DNA of 64,000 nt from Mycolicibacterium bacteremicum (GTDB lineage Bacteria; Actinomycetota; Actinomycetes; Mycobacteriales; Mycobacteriaceae). Under the pieces are notes generated by a model. It was given only the letters and a program-made list of their open reading frames with translations, had not been told where the DNA came from and searched no databases. The stretch lies in the NCBI RefSeq assembly GCF_943913955.1, contig NZ_CALUAE010000013.1, positions 1 through 64,000 on the forward strand, in the 5' to 3' direction. Positions 1 to 8,800 of the stretch are shown one piece after another. Numbering within the stretch: the first letter of the stretch is position 1; each line of letters starts with the position of its first letter. Position numbers and translations under genes: made by a program.

Positions 1-105
1 CCGCCACCGCCACCGCCGCCGGCCTACGTGCCACCGCCGCCCGCGCCGAATGTCAACGTGTGTGCCAACTTCGGTCGCCGGATCAGCGTCAGCGGGTGTG
101 TGTGA
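1..105 (+). CDS. C-terminal end of a proline-rich protein (partial)
   Basis: The window opens inside an open frame that reads to a TGA at 103-105. The visible 34 residues begin with seven prolines, continue with a second proline cluster, and end with a short tail containing two cysteines. This suits the extended C-terminus of a secreted or cell-wall-associated mycobacterial protein, but no domain is visible and the 5' part lies outside the window. The function is unknown. The next gene converges on it from the opposite strand. Confidence 0.6.
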   Translation, partial: PPPPPPPAYVPPPPAPNVNVCANFGRRISVSGCV

Positions 106-126
106 GGTCGTCCTCACGATGCCGGA

Positions 127-1320
127 TCACAGCCGGCCCTTCAGGATGAAATTCCAGTAGATCTGCGGCAGACCGTACCGGTCGAAGGCCCATGCGCTGC
201 GCCGCGGCTTGAAGGGATCGAGTATCGAGGGTAGCGAGGACGCCGCGGCACCGGTGCGGTCGAACTCGCCGGCGATCAGCTTGTGGGCGTCGGTGGTGAT
301 CGGTGCCACGGTGTACCCGTCGTACACCGAGGTCGTCGGCTTGCCGTTGCGCACGGCGACCAGATTGTCGACCAGCACCGCGATCTGGCGGCGCAGCGCC
401 CCGCCGGAGGGGTCGGTTTCCACGGTGGCGGCATCCCCGGCAGCCCACACGTTGTCGTGGATGCGGTGGCGCAGCGTGAGTGGGTCCACGTCGATCAGGC
501 CGTGAGATGTGCTGTCTGCCAATCCCGAATCGACCAGCCACTGCGGTCCGCGGAAGGGTGGAACGAGGTGCAGCATGTCGTATCCGAGCCGGCGCACGAC
601 ACCGTCACCGCTGTCGACGCCGATCTCTCGCTGCGCGGGATCCAGCTCGGTCACCGTGGTGGACAGCAACGTATCGACGCCGAGCTGGGCCAGTCGCCGG
701 CCCAGCCGGTAGTCCAGCCCGGCGATACCCAGCAGGCCGGGCCGGTCGATCACCAGCGTGATCTGCACGGGCCGCCCGACGCGCTGCCAGTGCGCAGCCG
801 CCAGGAACAGCGGCTTGAGTGTGGTGCCGGTACAGCTGACCGGCGGCCGGGGTACCGTGAACACCGCCCGGCCGTCGGCTGGTATCGACTCGACCAGCCG
901 CCAGGTCTGTTCGGCGCGGTTCACGTAATTGCTTGCCACCGAATCGGTGTCGAGCGCGGCGAACACACCCGGCAGCTCCTCGTCGTCGACTTCCAGACCG
1001 GGAGCCAGGATCAGGTGGTCATAGCGCAGGGTCTCGTGCTCGGCGCAGGTGACGGTGTGGCCGGCCGGGTCGACGGCGATGGCGGCATCCTGCACCCAGG
1101 TGCATCCCTTCGGTGTGACCGAGCGCTGCATGCGTTCGGCCGCACGCCGGGTGGCCTGCCCGCCTCCGACGTAGGACAGCAACGGACGGTAGGTGTGCAC
1201 GGATTGGGGTTCGATGACCGCAACGCTGGTCACTCCCTGCCGGATCAGGCGAGCCGCAGCACTGATGCCCGCGTTCCCGCCGCCGATGATGACCACCTCG
1301 AACGAGGACCCGCGACTCAT
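127..1320 (-). CDS. Sulfide:quinone oxidoreductase-like FAD/NAD(P)-binding flavoprotein
   Basis: This 397-residue flavoprotein starts with a dinucleotide-binding GGGNAG motif at about residues 13-18 and has the two-Rossmann layout of the pyridine nucleotide-disulfide oxidoreductase superfamily. The segment around residue 160 (PRPPVSCTG) and the C-terminal YGLPQIYWNFILKGR resemble sulfide:quinone reductases, which oxidise sulfide at the membrane and pass electrons to quinone. I see the central conserved cysteine but no C-terminal catalytic cysteine, so the substrate may differ from sulfide. A GTTA-N15-GGGTAG promoter-like element sits directly upstream. The divergent neighbour is a fumarylacetoacetate-hydrolase-family enzyme. 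Confidence 0.8.
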   Translation of the reverse strand: MSRGSSFEVVIIGGGNAGISAAARLIRQGVTSVAVIEPQSVHTYRPLLSYVGGGQATRRAAERMQRSVTPKGCTWVQDAAIAVDPAGHTVTCAEHETLRYDHLILAPGLEVDDEELPGVFAALDTDSVASNYVNRAEQTWRLVESIPADGRAVFTVPRPPVSCTGTTLKPLFLAAAHWQRVGRPVQITLVIDRPGLLGIAGLDYRLGRRLAQLGVDTLLSTTVTELDPAQREIGVDSGDGVVRRLGYDMLHLVPPFRGPQWLVDSGLADSTSHGLIDVDPLTLRHRIHDNVWAAGDAATVETDPSGGALRRQIAVLVDNLVAVRNGKPTTSVYDGYTVAPITTDAHKLIAGEFDRTGAAASSLPSILDPFKPRRSAWAFDRYGLPQIYWNFILKGRL

Positions 1321-1329
1321 GATGGCTGG

Positions 1330-1354
1330 CTACCCGGAGAAGCGGCCCGGTAAC
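1330..1354 (-). promoter_or_regulatory. Candidate SigF-type promoter of the SQR-like gene
   Basis: On the minus strand GTTA (1351-1354) is followed by 15 nt and GGGTAG (1330-1335). Mycobacterial SigF promoters are GTTT-N15-17-GGGTA, so this has one mismatch in the -35 box. The -10 box lies 10 nt before the ATG, so the transcript would have almost no leader. Confidence 0.4.
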
Positions 1355-1379
1355 CGAGGCGGCGATAGGCTGGCCGGTG

Positions 1380-2075
1380 ATGTTTGCCATCGACACCACC
1401 ACACTGGCCGTCGCGGGTAGCGCCGAGCGCTTCCCGGTCCGTCGGGTCTACTGCGTCGGCCGCAATTACGCCGACCATGCGCGCGAGATGGGCACCGACC
1501 CAGATCGCGAGCCGCCGTTCTACTTCACCAAGCCGGCCGACGCCGTATTCACCGTCGCCGACGGGTATGCCGGCGGACCGGCGCATGAGGTGCCGTATCC
1601 GCCGCAGACCGAGAATCTGCACCACGAAATCGAACTCGTGGTGGCGCTGTCCTCGGGCGGATCCGATATCGACGCCGGATCTGCTCTGGACCACGTGTGG
1701 GGCTACGGAGTCGGAGTCGATCTGACCCGACGCGACCTGCAGGACGCCGCGAAGCAGACCCGGCGGCCGTGGGACCTGTCCAAGGGTTTCGACGCCTCCG
1801 GCCCGGTGTCGGCCCTGGTGCCCGCCGCGTCGGTGGACCCGCTCAGCGGACGCATCTGGATCACCGTCGATGACGAGCTGCGCCAGGTCGGCGATCTGGG
1901 CGACCAGATCTGGCCGGTCGCCGATGTCATCGCCCACCTGTCGCGGTCGGTGACGCTGGCGCCCGGTGACCTCATCATGACCGGCACCCCGGCCGGCGTC
2001 GGTCCGATCACGCGCGGCCAGCAGGTGCGCGGCGGCATCGACGGGATCGGTGAGCTGTCCTTCGTCGTCCGCTAG
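1380..2075 (+). CDS. Fumarylacetoacetate hydrolase family protein
   Basis: This 231-residue single-domain FAH-family enzyme has the N-terminal YCVGRNYADHA signature, the HHEIELVVAL metal-ligand segment near residue 80 and the MTGTPAGVG loop near residue 200. It is the size of fumarylpyruvate hydrolases and acylpyruvases, which cleave C-C bonds of 2,4-diketo acids in aromatic catabolism (gentisate or homogentisate routes) or decarboxylate oxaloacetate. No ring-cleavage gene is adjacent, so the substrate cannot be assigned. A GTG immediately before the ATG is an alternative start. It converges on the PRC-barrel gene with a 6-nt gap. Confidence 0.85.
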   Translation: MFAIDTTTLAVAGSAERFPVRRVYCVGRNYADHAREMGTDPDREPPFYFTKPADAVFTVADGYAGGPAHEVPYPPQTENLHHEIELVVALSSGGSDIDAGSALDHVWGYGVGVDLTRRDLQDAAKQTRRPWDLSKGFDASGPVSALVPAASVDPLSGRIWITVDDELRQVGDLGDQIWPVADVIAHLSRSVTLAPGDLIMTGTPAGVGPITRGQQVRGGIDGIGELSFVVR

Positions 2076-2081
2076 CCCGAC

Positions 2082-2408
2082 TCAATCGGTGCGCAGCACG
2101 GGGGAGTACCGCGTGAATCCGTCGCGCAGGGTGATCTGACCCCTCGCGCGATCGGCGATGTCATTGCACAGCACCAGGAAGGTGCCGCGGTGGCGCCAAC
2201 GCAGCAGCGCGGCCAGCGCCGCGGGACGCTGCACCTGGGACCGTTCGTAGCCGAGATAGGACGATCCCGTGCGGGGGCTGACGATCAGTCCGAACACGGT
2301 CGGGCCGGTGCCGGCTTCGTGCACCGCGAGCCGCACATCGGTGACGGTGCCCAACCGGTTACCGGTCCGGTCATAGACGCCTGCGCCGAGCAGGTCACTC
2401 AGCTGCAT
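2082..2408 (-). CDS. PRC-barrel domain protein, last gene of the NRAMP operon
   Basis: The 108-residue protein begins MQLSDLLGAGVYDRTGNRLGTV, the typical start of a PRC-barrel, a small beta-barrel found in ribosome-maturation and photosynthetic reaction-centre proteins and fused to metal transporters. Its first 14 nt overlap the end of the upstream PRC gene, so the two are translationally coupled. Its place after an NRAMP-like transporter suggests a cytoplasmic accessory or regulatory subunit; that is inference. No catalytic motif is seen. Confidence 0.75.
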   Translation of the reverse strand: MQLSDLLGAGVYDRTGNRLGTVTDVRLAVHEAGTGPTVFGLIVSPRTGSSYLGYERSQVQRPAALAALLRWRHRGTFLVLCNDIADRARGQITLRDGFTRYSPVLRTD

Positions 2409-2775
2409 GTCGGCCTCCCGGTATGCGCCCGATGATGCGGTCGCGCAGCCAGTGTTCCACCCATTGGTTCTCGGTGACGTCGGCGCCGGGCCGCAGGTGG
2501 ATCGATGTCCCTATCCGGTCGACGTCATGCCATCCCAGCGCCTGCAGTCTTTCGCGCGGCGGCCGGCCGCCGAAAATCCGGGTGAACAGCACCTGCCCGG
2601 TGAGTATCGCGGTCACGACCGGCCGTTCCGGGTCGTCGGCTTGGATCTCCACATCGTCGACGATGCCCACGGGTTCGCCGGAATCGTCGACGAGCTGGCG
2701 GTCCAGCAGGTGCAGGCGTGCATCGATGAGGCGCACACCCTCGGGGTGTGGGGCGTCGGGTAGGTCATCGGTCAT
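2395..2775 (-). CDS. PRC-barrel domain protein encoded directly after an NRAMP-like transporter
   Basis: The open frame extends far upstream, but the true start is the ATG at 2773-2775, which overlaps the NRAMP stop as ATGA and gives 126 residues. The sequence has a PRC-barrel-like region (LIDARLHLLDRQLVD followed by GEPVGIVDDVEI, residues 16-45) and a C-terminal half rich in acidic residues and tryptophan. With the downstream 108-residue PRC protein it forms a tandem PRC pair co-translated with the transporter. A regulatory or metal-sensing role for the transporter is an inference from context. Confidence 0.75.
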   Translation of the reverse strand: MTDDLPDAPHPEGVRLIDARLHLLDRQLVDDSGEPVGIVDDVEIQADDPERPVVTAILTGQVLFTRIFGGRPPRERLQALGWHDVDRIGTSIHLRPGADVTENQWVEHWLRDRIIGRIPGGRHAAE

Positions 2776-4001
2776 TGGCCTGCTCCCGTGACGATCATGA
2801 GGGGGATGGCCGCCAGTGAGGCGGTCAGGATGATGACAAGGTAGACCGATGCCAGCGCATTGGTGATGCGCCCGTTGACATATCGGCCCATGTATCCGGG
2901 GTCGTTGGCGACGATCAGGATCGGCAGGTAGGTCAGCGGCAACGCGATCGCCGAGAACACCACCGAGTATTCGGTGACCAGGATCGGATCGATCCCGGTG
3001 AAAAGTACCGCGCTGCAGGCGAAGACCGCCACGAACATCACCGTGTGGAAGCGGGCCGCCTGCGCGGGTCTGCGGAATTTTCCCCACGCCCAGCCGAAGT
3101 ACTGCGCCACGGTGTATCCGGACGACAGCGTGGTCTCCAGCGCCGCGCCGAAGGTGGCGGCCACGATGCCGACGATGACGAAGGCCAGTGCCAGCTTTCC
3201 ACCGGCCTCCACGACGGGCATGGTGATCTGCGACAACGAGGTCACGCTGATCTGTGCGGGCAGCAACACGATGGCGGCACAGGCCGCGATCGCGATCGAC
3301 AGCAGCCCGCCGAGGGGAAAGCCGACCAGCACATTGAGCCGGGATTTCCCGAGATCCTTGACCGTCCAGCGTTCCTCGATGCCGCCGGAGGAGAAGAAGA
3401 AGACTTCATAGGGTGTCATGGCCGCACCGAACAGGGCGATTGCGTAGTACCAGTAGGTGGCGGCGGATTCCGTTTCCGGGACGATCGGTGTCAGCGCCTG
3501 ATCGGCGAGATCTGCCCAATTGGGCTGTAGCAGAAAGACGCTGACCGCGAAGACGATGAGGCAGAGTCCGAGTATCCCCGTCACGTTCTCCATGATCGAG
3601 AATTTGACCCGCCAGATCACGATCCACACGGCGAACGCGGCCACCGGGATCCACAGCAGCGGGCCGACATCGGTGGCCAGCTGCAGGGCCAGGGCGATGC
3701 CGCCGATCTCGGCGGTGACGGTCATCAGGTTGATGAAGAAGGAGGCACCGAGGTTCGCCGCGGCGACCCGTGGACCGAGCCGTTCCCGGATGATCTCGAA
3801 GGTTGCGTGCCCGCTGACGGCGGCGACCCGGCCGGCCATCTGCGCGTAGAGGCAGATCCCGATGACGCCGACCGGGACCACCCAGGCCAGCGCGAGGCCG
3901 AACCGCGATCCGACAACGGCATTGGTGACCAGGTCGCCGATGTCCAGGAACCCACCGATGGCGGTGAGCACTCCGAGCGCGACGGCGAACAGCTTCTTCA
4001 T
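2772..4001 (-). CDS. NRAMP-family divalent metal transporter with altered metal-site motifs
   Basis: This 409-residue integral membrane protein has about eleven hydrophobic segments and the general arrangement of the NRAMP/LeuT-fold metal transporters, which import Mn2+ or Fe2+ with protons. The canonical TM1 DPGN is replaced by DIGD (about residues 20-23), and the TM6 MPH-type motif by MTPYE (about residue 200). Such changes are known in NRAMP-related branches with different ion selectivity, including Mg2+ transporters. The gene starts one base into the lipoprotein stop and its own stop overlaps the PRC start, so four genes form one operon behind a SigF-like promoter. Substrate is unresolved. 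Confidence 0.8.
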   Translation of the reverse strand: MKKLFAVALGVLTAIGGFLDIGDLVTNAVVGSRFGLALAWVVPVGVIGICLYAQMAGRVAAVSGHATFEIIRERLGPRVAAANLGASFFINLMTVTAEIGGIALALQLATDVGPLLWIPVAAFAVWIVIWRVKFSIMENVTGILGLCLIVFAVSVFLLQPNWADLADQALTPIVPETESAATYWYYAIALFGAAMTPYEVFFFSSGGIEERWTVKDLGKSRLNVLVGFPLGGLLSIAIAACAAIVLLPAQISVTSLSQITMPVVEAGGKLALAFVIVGIVAATFGAALETTLSSGYTVAQYFGWAWGKFRRPAQAARFHTVMFVAVFACSAVLFTGIDPILVTEYSVVFSAIALPLTYLPILIVANDPGYMGRYVNGRITNALASVYLVIILTASLAAIPLMIVTGAGQ

Positions 4002-4450
4002 CAGCGGTAGTCGCGTTCCAGTTGGTCGGCCGCGGCGAGCAGGTCCGAGCGCAGATCGGTTGGCGCACCGCTGCCGGGCAGGCCGCGTACGGCGGCGTGG
4101 GATCGGTTGAGCGTGGCGACGATGTCCGTCATCACCTGGATCAGCAGTGTTTGGCGGTGCAGGTCCGCCGGGTCTTCGGCCCGCAGCACGGAGATGCCGC
4201 CGTAACTCTTCGCCACCTCGTCACGCGCATCCGAAAGCTGAACGTCGACGAGCTGGCGGGAGGACCGGCCGCGTTGCCAGAGATCGATGGCCAGGGCGGC
4301 CGACTGGGCGGCGGACTGGGTCTCCTCCTTGGCCGTGGCCAGCCGGCCGGGCATGCCGTCCCGATTCGACGGACAGCTGGTGAGGACGAACAGCAGTACC
4401 GCGACCACCGTCAGCGGCAGCAGCGTGAGGCGAAGAGCTCTGCGGGTCAT
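4001..4450 (-). CDS. Small lipoprotein leading the NRAMP operon
   Basis: I chose the ATG at 4448-4450 because it places a lipoprotein signal at the N-terminus: basic MTRRALR, a hydrophobic core, and the lipobox LTSC with the lipidated cysteine at residue 26. The mature part, about 123 residues, is hydrophilic and predicted alpha-helical with no known domain. It overlaps the NRAMP start by one base, so a role on the outer face of the membrane next to the transporter is plausible. The longer open frame upstream is not needed. Confidence 0.65.
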   Translation of the reverse strand: MTRRALRLTLLPLTVVAVLLFVLTSCPSNRDGMPGRLATAKEETQSAAQSAALAIDLWQRGRSSRQLVDVQLSDARDEVAKSYGGISVLRAEDPADLHRQTLLIQVMTDIVATLNRSHAAVRGLPGSGAPTDLRSDLLAAADQLERDYR

Positions 4451-4548
4451 CAAGTGCCCCGGTGGATCACAGGTGACATCGCGATCTCCCCTGTCTGTGA
4501 GACCCACGCGCGCAGCGTCGACGGCCGCCACGTCGCGACATCGACGGG

Positions 4549-4574
4549 TTACCCGGCTCGACAGCCCCCAAACC
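4549..4574 (-). promoter_or_regulatory. SigF-type promoter of the lipoprotein/NRAMP/PRC operon
   Basis: Reading the minus strand, GGTTT (4570-4574) is followed by 15 nt and GGGTAA (4549-4554). This matches the mycobacterial SigF consensus (GTTT-N15-17-GGGTA) and lies about 100 nt upstream of the lipoprotein ATG. Confidence 0.55.
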
Positions 4575-4785
4575 GGGGTCGGGAAACGAAATGTCCGGGC
4601 GCCGCGACGTCCGTGAAGCGAAGCTCTCGCCATAGATGGCGACGAATAGTGTTGCAAGATACTTATATTCGGCACGGACAGCTGTCACCGCGGGCGTACC
4701 GGGCGGTTTGGCCCGCGCTGGTTTGCGGTGGCACTGTTCATTCATCACGTGTGCGGCGCCTGCCGCTTCTGGGAAGAGGTGGCGC

Positions 4786-5547
4786 TTGCCCGACCAGCTG
4801 TCCGGTACCGACGGGGAGCTGCCCGCGGCGCGACCCCGGTTGGCCGATGCGGCCATGATCCTGCGATTGGTCGAGCTGGCGGATTCGTTGCAGCGGGACG
4901 CGACCGCCGATTTCGGGACGACCATGCTGGCCATCAACACCGGCGCGGTCGCGATGGTGCCCGGCGCCCAGTACTGCGGGATCACCGTGCTGGAGCAGGA
5001 CGGCGAGGTCGTCTCGCTCGGCCCGACCCACCGCTATGCGGCGCTGTTGGACACCGCCCAGCGCGACACCGGCGAGGGTCCGTGCCTGTCGGCGGCCCGG
5101 GGCGACGGTGTCATCCAGATCGACGATATCGAGCACGATCTGCGCTGGCCGGCGTTCCGGGCCGAGGCCAGAGCCCACACCCCGGTCCGTTCGGTGTTGA
5201 GCGTGCACATGTTCGGTGAGCACGCGCCCCTGGCCGCGTTGAATTTCCAGGCCGAGAGTGCGGGTGCCTTCACCGACGAATCGGTGGAGATGGCCCACAT
5301 CCTGGCCGCGCATGCCACGATGGCGTGGAATCTGCGTCAGCGCGAACAGCAGTTCAGCACCGCCCTGGTATCGCGTGACGTCATCGGCCAGGCCAAGGGA
5401 ATGTTGATGGAGCGCTTCGGTGTCGACGCGGTCGAGGCATTCGAGATGCTCAAGCGGATGTCGCAGGAGAGCAACGTCAAACTCACCGCCATCGCCGAAA
5501 GGGTTGTCACGCTGACCCATCCGCGGGCCCAGCGCCGGCCGGACTAG
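4786..5547 (+). CDS. GAF-ANTAR RNA-binding regulator
   Basis: The frame is open from further upstream, but a TTG at 4786 preceded at good spacing by GGGAAGAGG gives 253 residues and is the best start; an ATG at 4855 is the alternative. A GAF domain spans about residues 40-180 and contains DTGEGPCLSA. A C-terminal ANTAR domain (about 190-245) contains DVIGQAKGMLMERF and QESNVKL. ANTAR domains bind paired-hairpin RNA and cause antitermination or control translation; the GAF part senses a ligand or redox state. It is the most divergent of three GAF-ANTAR genes in the window. Confidence 0.8.
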   Translation: MPDQLSGTDGELPAARPRLADAAMILRLVELADSLQRDATADFGTTMLAINTGAVAMVPGAQYCGITVLEQDGEVVSLGPTHRYAALLDTAQRDTGEGPCLSAARGDGVIQIDDIEHDLRWPAFRAEARAHTPVRSVLSVHMFGEHAPLAALNFQAESAGAFTDESVEMAHILAAHATMAWNLRQREQQFSTALVSRDVIGQAKGMLMERFGVDAVEAFEMLKRMSQESNVKLTAIAERVVTLTHPRAQRRPD

Positions 5548-6497
5548 CTGCGCAAGGTCGACGCCGGGGTGCGTCCGTAGGTCTGCCGATAGGCGGCGGC
5601 GAACCGCCCGTTGTGGGCGAAGCCCCACCGTTTGGCGATGGCACTGACCGTCGAGTCCAGCGGTGAGCTCGACACCAGTTCCTGGTGGGCACGGTGCAAC
5701 CGGACCTTGCGCAGGTATTCGGTCGGGGTGCAGTCGAGATGGCGGCGGAACATGTACTGCACGGCGCGCGGGGTCAGATAGACCGCGCCGGCGATATCGG
5801 CCAGAGCGATGTCGCGGTGCGCGTTCTCGTCGATGAACGCCACCGCCCGGCGCAACAGCGCAGGCTGGGCGGCGTCGCGGCGATCGGTTGCGGTCGGGTC
5901 GAGCAGGGCGTTGTGCGGAAAGGCGTGCAGGGTCGCGGCCGCCAGATGGGTGACGGCGGTGTTGACGACCAGCGGTGAGGTACGGGCCTCCTCGTCGGCC
6001 AGTACATGGTCGCGGAGATAGCCGATCAGCGCACTGAGCCGGTGCTTGGCCGCGTCCGACACCGGTCGGTGCCCGGTCAGTTGCACCGGGGCCTCGCGTG
6101 CGTCGGGCGCCGTGGTGGCCACCCGGTCCAGCAGGGTGGTGTCGAAGACCGTCAGGTCGTAGGTGGCCTCGCACACCTTGCCTGAGTACGGCAGCTCCGG
6201 GGGGCTGAAGAGCGTCAGGTCGCCGGGGGCGAACACATCCGTGGGCTCGCCGATGAAATCTTCCTCGATGCGCCCGTCGTGCACCTCGCACAGCACGATG
6301 CGGGCCAGCGGATCGGCGTCGTAGCTCATCTCGTAGGTGAAGGTCAGCTCGTCGATCCCGATGGGCCCGAGCGTGCGCCGGATGATCTTCGCCCGCGACC
6401 GCTCGCCGGCCCCGCCGATGTTCATCTTGGTGTACGCCTTCACCAAGAATTCTTCGGTCTCCCCGAGGTCGTTGCTCTCAAAGTTCAGATCCTGCAT
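5544..6497 (-). CDS. AraC-family transcriptional regulator
   Basis: This 317-residue protein has an N-terminal AraC-binding-like sensor half (about 1-200) with GEPTDVFAPGDLTLFSPPE, and a C-terminal double helix-turn-helix (about 215-315). Typical elements are the first helix pair DIALADIAGAVYLTPRAVQYMFRRHL and the final WGFAHNGRFAAAYRQTYGRTP. The type controls catabolic or stress genes in response to small molecules. Its stop overlaps the ANTAR gene by 4 nt in convergent orientation, and it is divergent from the catalase gene, which is therefore a possible target; this is inference. Confidence 0.85.
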   Translation of the reverse strand: MQDLNFESNDLGETEEFLVKAYTKMNIGGAGERSRAKIIRRTLGPIGIDELTFTYEMSYDADPLARIVLCEVHDGRIEEDFIGEPTDVFAPGDLTLFSPPELPYSGKVCEATYDLTVFDTTLLDRVATTAPDAREAPVQLTGHRPVSDAAKHRLSALIGYLRDHVLADEEARTSPLVVNTAVTHLAAATLHAFPHNALLDPTATDRRDAAQPALLRRAVAFIDENAHRDIALADIAGAVYLTPRAVQYMFRRHLDCTPTEYLRKVRLHRAHQELVSSSPLDSTVSAIAKRWGFAHNGRFAAAYRQTYGRTPASTLRS

Positions 6498-6625
6498 TGC
6501 CGTTCCCTGTCGCGTGAACTCTTCGTTCGCTGAGATTATTCACTGCACAACGGTGGCCTTTCCCGTCCGCGGCTTGCCGCGCAATCTGGCCCGACAAACG
6601 TGCGGGATCTGGACAGAACTCACCC

Positions 6626-6650
6626 GATTCGATCGCCGCCACCGGGGTAC
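6626..6650 (+). promoter_or_regulatory. Candidate SigF-type promoter of the catalase gene
   Basis: GATT (6626-6629), 15 nt, then GGGTAC (6645-6650), 65 nt before the catalase ATG. The -35 differs at one base from GTTT. Catalase expression under SigF is known in fast-growing mycobacteria, which supports the reading. Confidence 0.35.
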
Positions 6651-6715
6651 CTCCGCTGCGGCACGGCGTGATCTGTCGTGCACGCAGAAGGCTGCAGCCG
6701 ACGACAGGAGCACCA

Positions 6716-8800
6716 ATGCCCGCACGCAAGCCCGATCAGGCCGCGCCGAAACCCGCAGGCCCCACCGGGGTCACCGAGGATCACGGCGGCGTCGCCGATG
6801 CTCGAGCGCAGTCGGGCGCGGTGCTGACGACCGCCCAGGGGCTCCGGCTACCGGACACCGACCACTCGCTCAAGGTGGGTGACCGGGGACCGACCCTGCT
6901 GGAGGATTTTCACCTGCGGGAGAAGATCACCCACTTCGACCACGAGCGAATCCCCGAGCGGGTGGTGCACGCCCGCGGAGCGGCGGCACACGGCCACTTC
7001 GAGGCCTATGGCAACGCCGCCAAGTACACGCGCGCCGGCTTCTTGGCAAAGAAGGGCGTCAGAACCGAAGTCTTCACCCGGTTTTCGACGGTCCTCGGAT
7101 CCCGCGGGTCGGCCGACACCGTGCGCGACACCCGCGGTTTCGCCGTCAAGTTCTACACCGAGGAAGGCAATTTCGACCTGGTCGGCAACAACATGCCGGT
7201 TTTCTTCATCCAGGACGGCATCAAGTTCCCCGACATCGTCCATGCGGGCAAGCCGCACCCGGATCGGGAGATCCCGCAGGCACAGTCGGCCCACGACACC
7301 TTCTGGGATTTCGTCTCCCTGCATCCCCAGGCCACCCACCACGTCTTCTGGAATATGAGCGACCGCGGCATCCCGCGCTCCTACCGGACCATGGAGGGGT
7401 TCGGGGTGCACACGTTCCGGCTGGCCAATGCCAAAGGTGAGACCTCCCTGGTGAAGTTCCACTGGAAGCCGGCTGCCGGCGTGCACTCGTTGGTGTGGGA
7501 GGAAGCCCAGATCGCCGCCGGCTGCGATCCCGACTTCCACCGCCGCGACATGGCCGACGGCATCGAGGCCGGCGCGTACCTGGAATACGAACTCGGCATC
7601 CAGGTGATGCCGGATGACGGCACACACACCTTCGAGGGCATCGACCTGCTCGATCCGACCAAGATCGTGCCGGAGGAGCTGGTGCCGGTCACGCTGATCG
7701 GCAAGTTGACTCTGGATCGCAACCCCACCAACTATTTCGCCGAAACCGAGCAGGTGGCATTCCATACCGGAAACCTGGTCCCCGGTATCGAACCGACGAA
7801 CGACCCGCTGATGCAGGCGCGTCTGTTCTCTTATCTGGACACGCAGTTGACCAGGCTCGGCGGGCCGAACTTCACCCAACTGCCCATCAATCGGCCGCAC
7901 TGCCCGGTGAACGACATGTTGCGCGACGGCATGCATCAGACCGCTATTCACACCGGGGTCGCTCCCTACCGGCCCAACAGCATCGATGACGACGAGCCCC
8001 GCCCGGCCACGGCCGACGAGGGTGGCTATGTTCAGACGCCACGCCACGTCGAAGGCCAGGTGGTGCGGGCCCAGCCGCTGTCGTTCGATGACCACTTCAC
8101 CCAACCGGCGATGTTCTACCGCAGCCTGAGCCCGGTCGAACAGGACCACATCGCCGAGGCGTTCACCTTCGAACTCGGCAAATGCTACGAGCAGGCCATC
8201 AAGGAACGCGAGTTGCAGGTTCTCGCCAACGTGGACACCGCGCTGTGCGAGAAGGTGGCTGCGGGGCTGGGACTTCCGGCCCCCAAAGGCAATCCGCCCA
8301 CCGACGTCACGCTGTCCCCGGCGCTCTCGCAGGTCTACGCCGAACCGGGTCCGATCGCCGGCCGCAAGATCGGCATCATCGCCGATGCCGGCTCCGATCT
8401 GGCGTCAGTTGCCAAATTGGTCAAGGCGATTCTGGCTGCGGGCGCGGTACCGCTGGTGACGGCGCCGGTCGGTGGCGTCCTCAAGTCCGGGCGGCGCAGC
8501 GTCATCGTCGAGCGCACCTTTTTGACCGCCCGATCCATCGAATTCGATGCCGTACTCGTCGCCGCCGGGACGACGGCCACCGACGTCAAGTTGACAGTGC
8601 TGCTGCAGGAGGCCTACCGGCACTGCAAGGCGATCGGGGCGTGGGGCGACGGTGCGGCGCTGCTGAAGGCCGCGCTGGTCCCGGTGAAGGGCGCCGGCGT
8701 GCTGATCGCCGACGACGTGGACAAGGCGTTCACCGCGCAGTTGGTTGCCGCCGTCGGCCTGCACCGGGTCTGGGACCGGGCCGGGCAGGTGCGCGCGTGA
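6716..8800 (+). CDS. katE: Large-subunit (HPII-type) heme catalase
   Basis: A GACAGGAGC ribosome site precedes the ATG at 6716, giving 694 residues. The catalytic segment FDHERIPERVVHARG (about 74-88, with the distal His near 85) and the proximal heme-ligand motif RLFSYLDTQ (near 370) are intact. The C-terminal 150 residues (GRKIGIIADAG onward) form the class I glutamine-amidotransferase/DJ-1-like domain that marks large-subunit clade II catalases. It breaks down hydrogen peroxide in the cytoplasm. The stop overlaps the start of a SRPBCC protein as GTGA. The upstream SigF-like element suggests stationary-phase and stress control. Confidence 0.95.
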   Translation: MPARKPDQAAPKPAGPTGVTEDHGGVADARAQSGAVLTTAQGLRLPDTDHSLKVGDRGPTLLEDFHLREKITHFDHERIPERVVHARGAAAHGHFEAYGNAAKYTRAGFLAKKGVRTEVFTRFSTVLGSRGSADTVRDTRGFAVKFYTEEGNFDLVGNNMPVFFIQDGIKFPDIVHAGKPHPDREIPQAQSAHDTFWDFVSLHPQATHHVFWNMSDRGIPRSYRTMEGFGVHTFRLANAKGETSLVKFHWKPAAGVHSLVWEEAQIAAGCDPDFHRRDMADGIEAGAYLEYELGIQVMPDDGTHTFEGIDLLDPTKIVPEELVPVTLIGKLTLDRNPTNYFAETEQVAFHTGNLVPGIEPTNDPLMQARLFSYLDTQLTRLGGPNFTQLPINRPHCPVNDMLRDGMHQTAIHTGVAPYRPNSIDDDEPRPATADEGGYVQTPRHVEGQVVRAQPLSFDDHFTQPAMFYRSLSPVEQDHIAEAFTFELGKCYEQAIKERELQVLANVDTALCEKVAAGLGLPAPKGNPPTDVTLSPALSQVYAEPGPIAGRKIGIIADAGSDLASVAKLVKAILAAGAVPLVTAPVGGVLKSGRRSVIVERTFLTARSIEFDAVLVAAGTTATDVKLTVLLQEAYRHCKAIGAWGDGAALLKAALVPVKGAGVLIADDVDKAFTAQLVAAVGLHRVWDRAGQVRA

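Noticed and set aside
89..541. 150-codon minus-strand open frame overlapping the SQR-like gene
   Set aside because: It is an Arg/Pro-rich shadow of the flavoprotein in another frame, typical of high-GC sequence.
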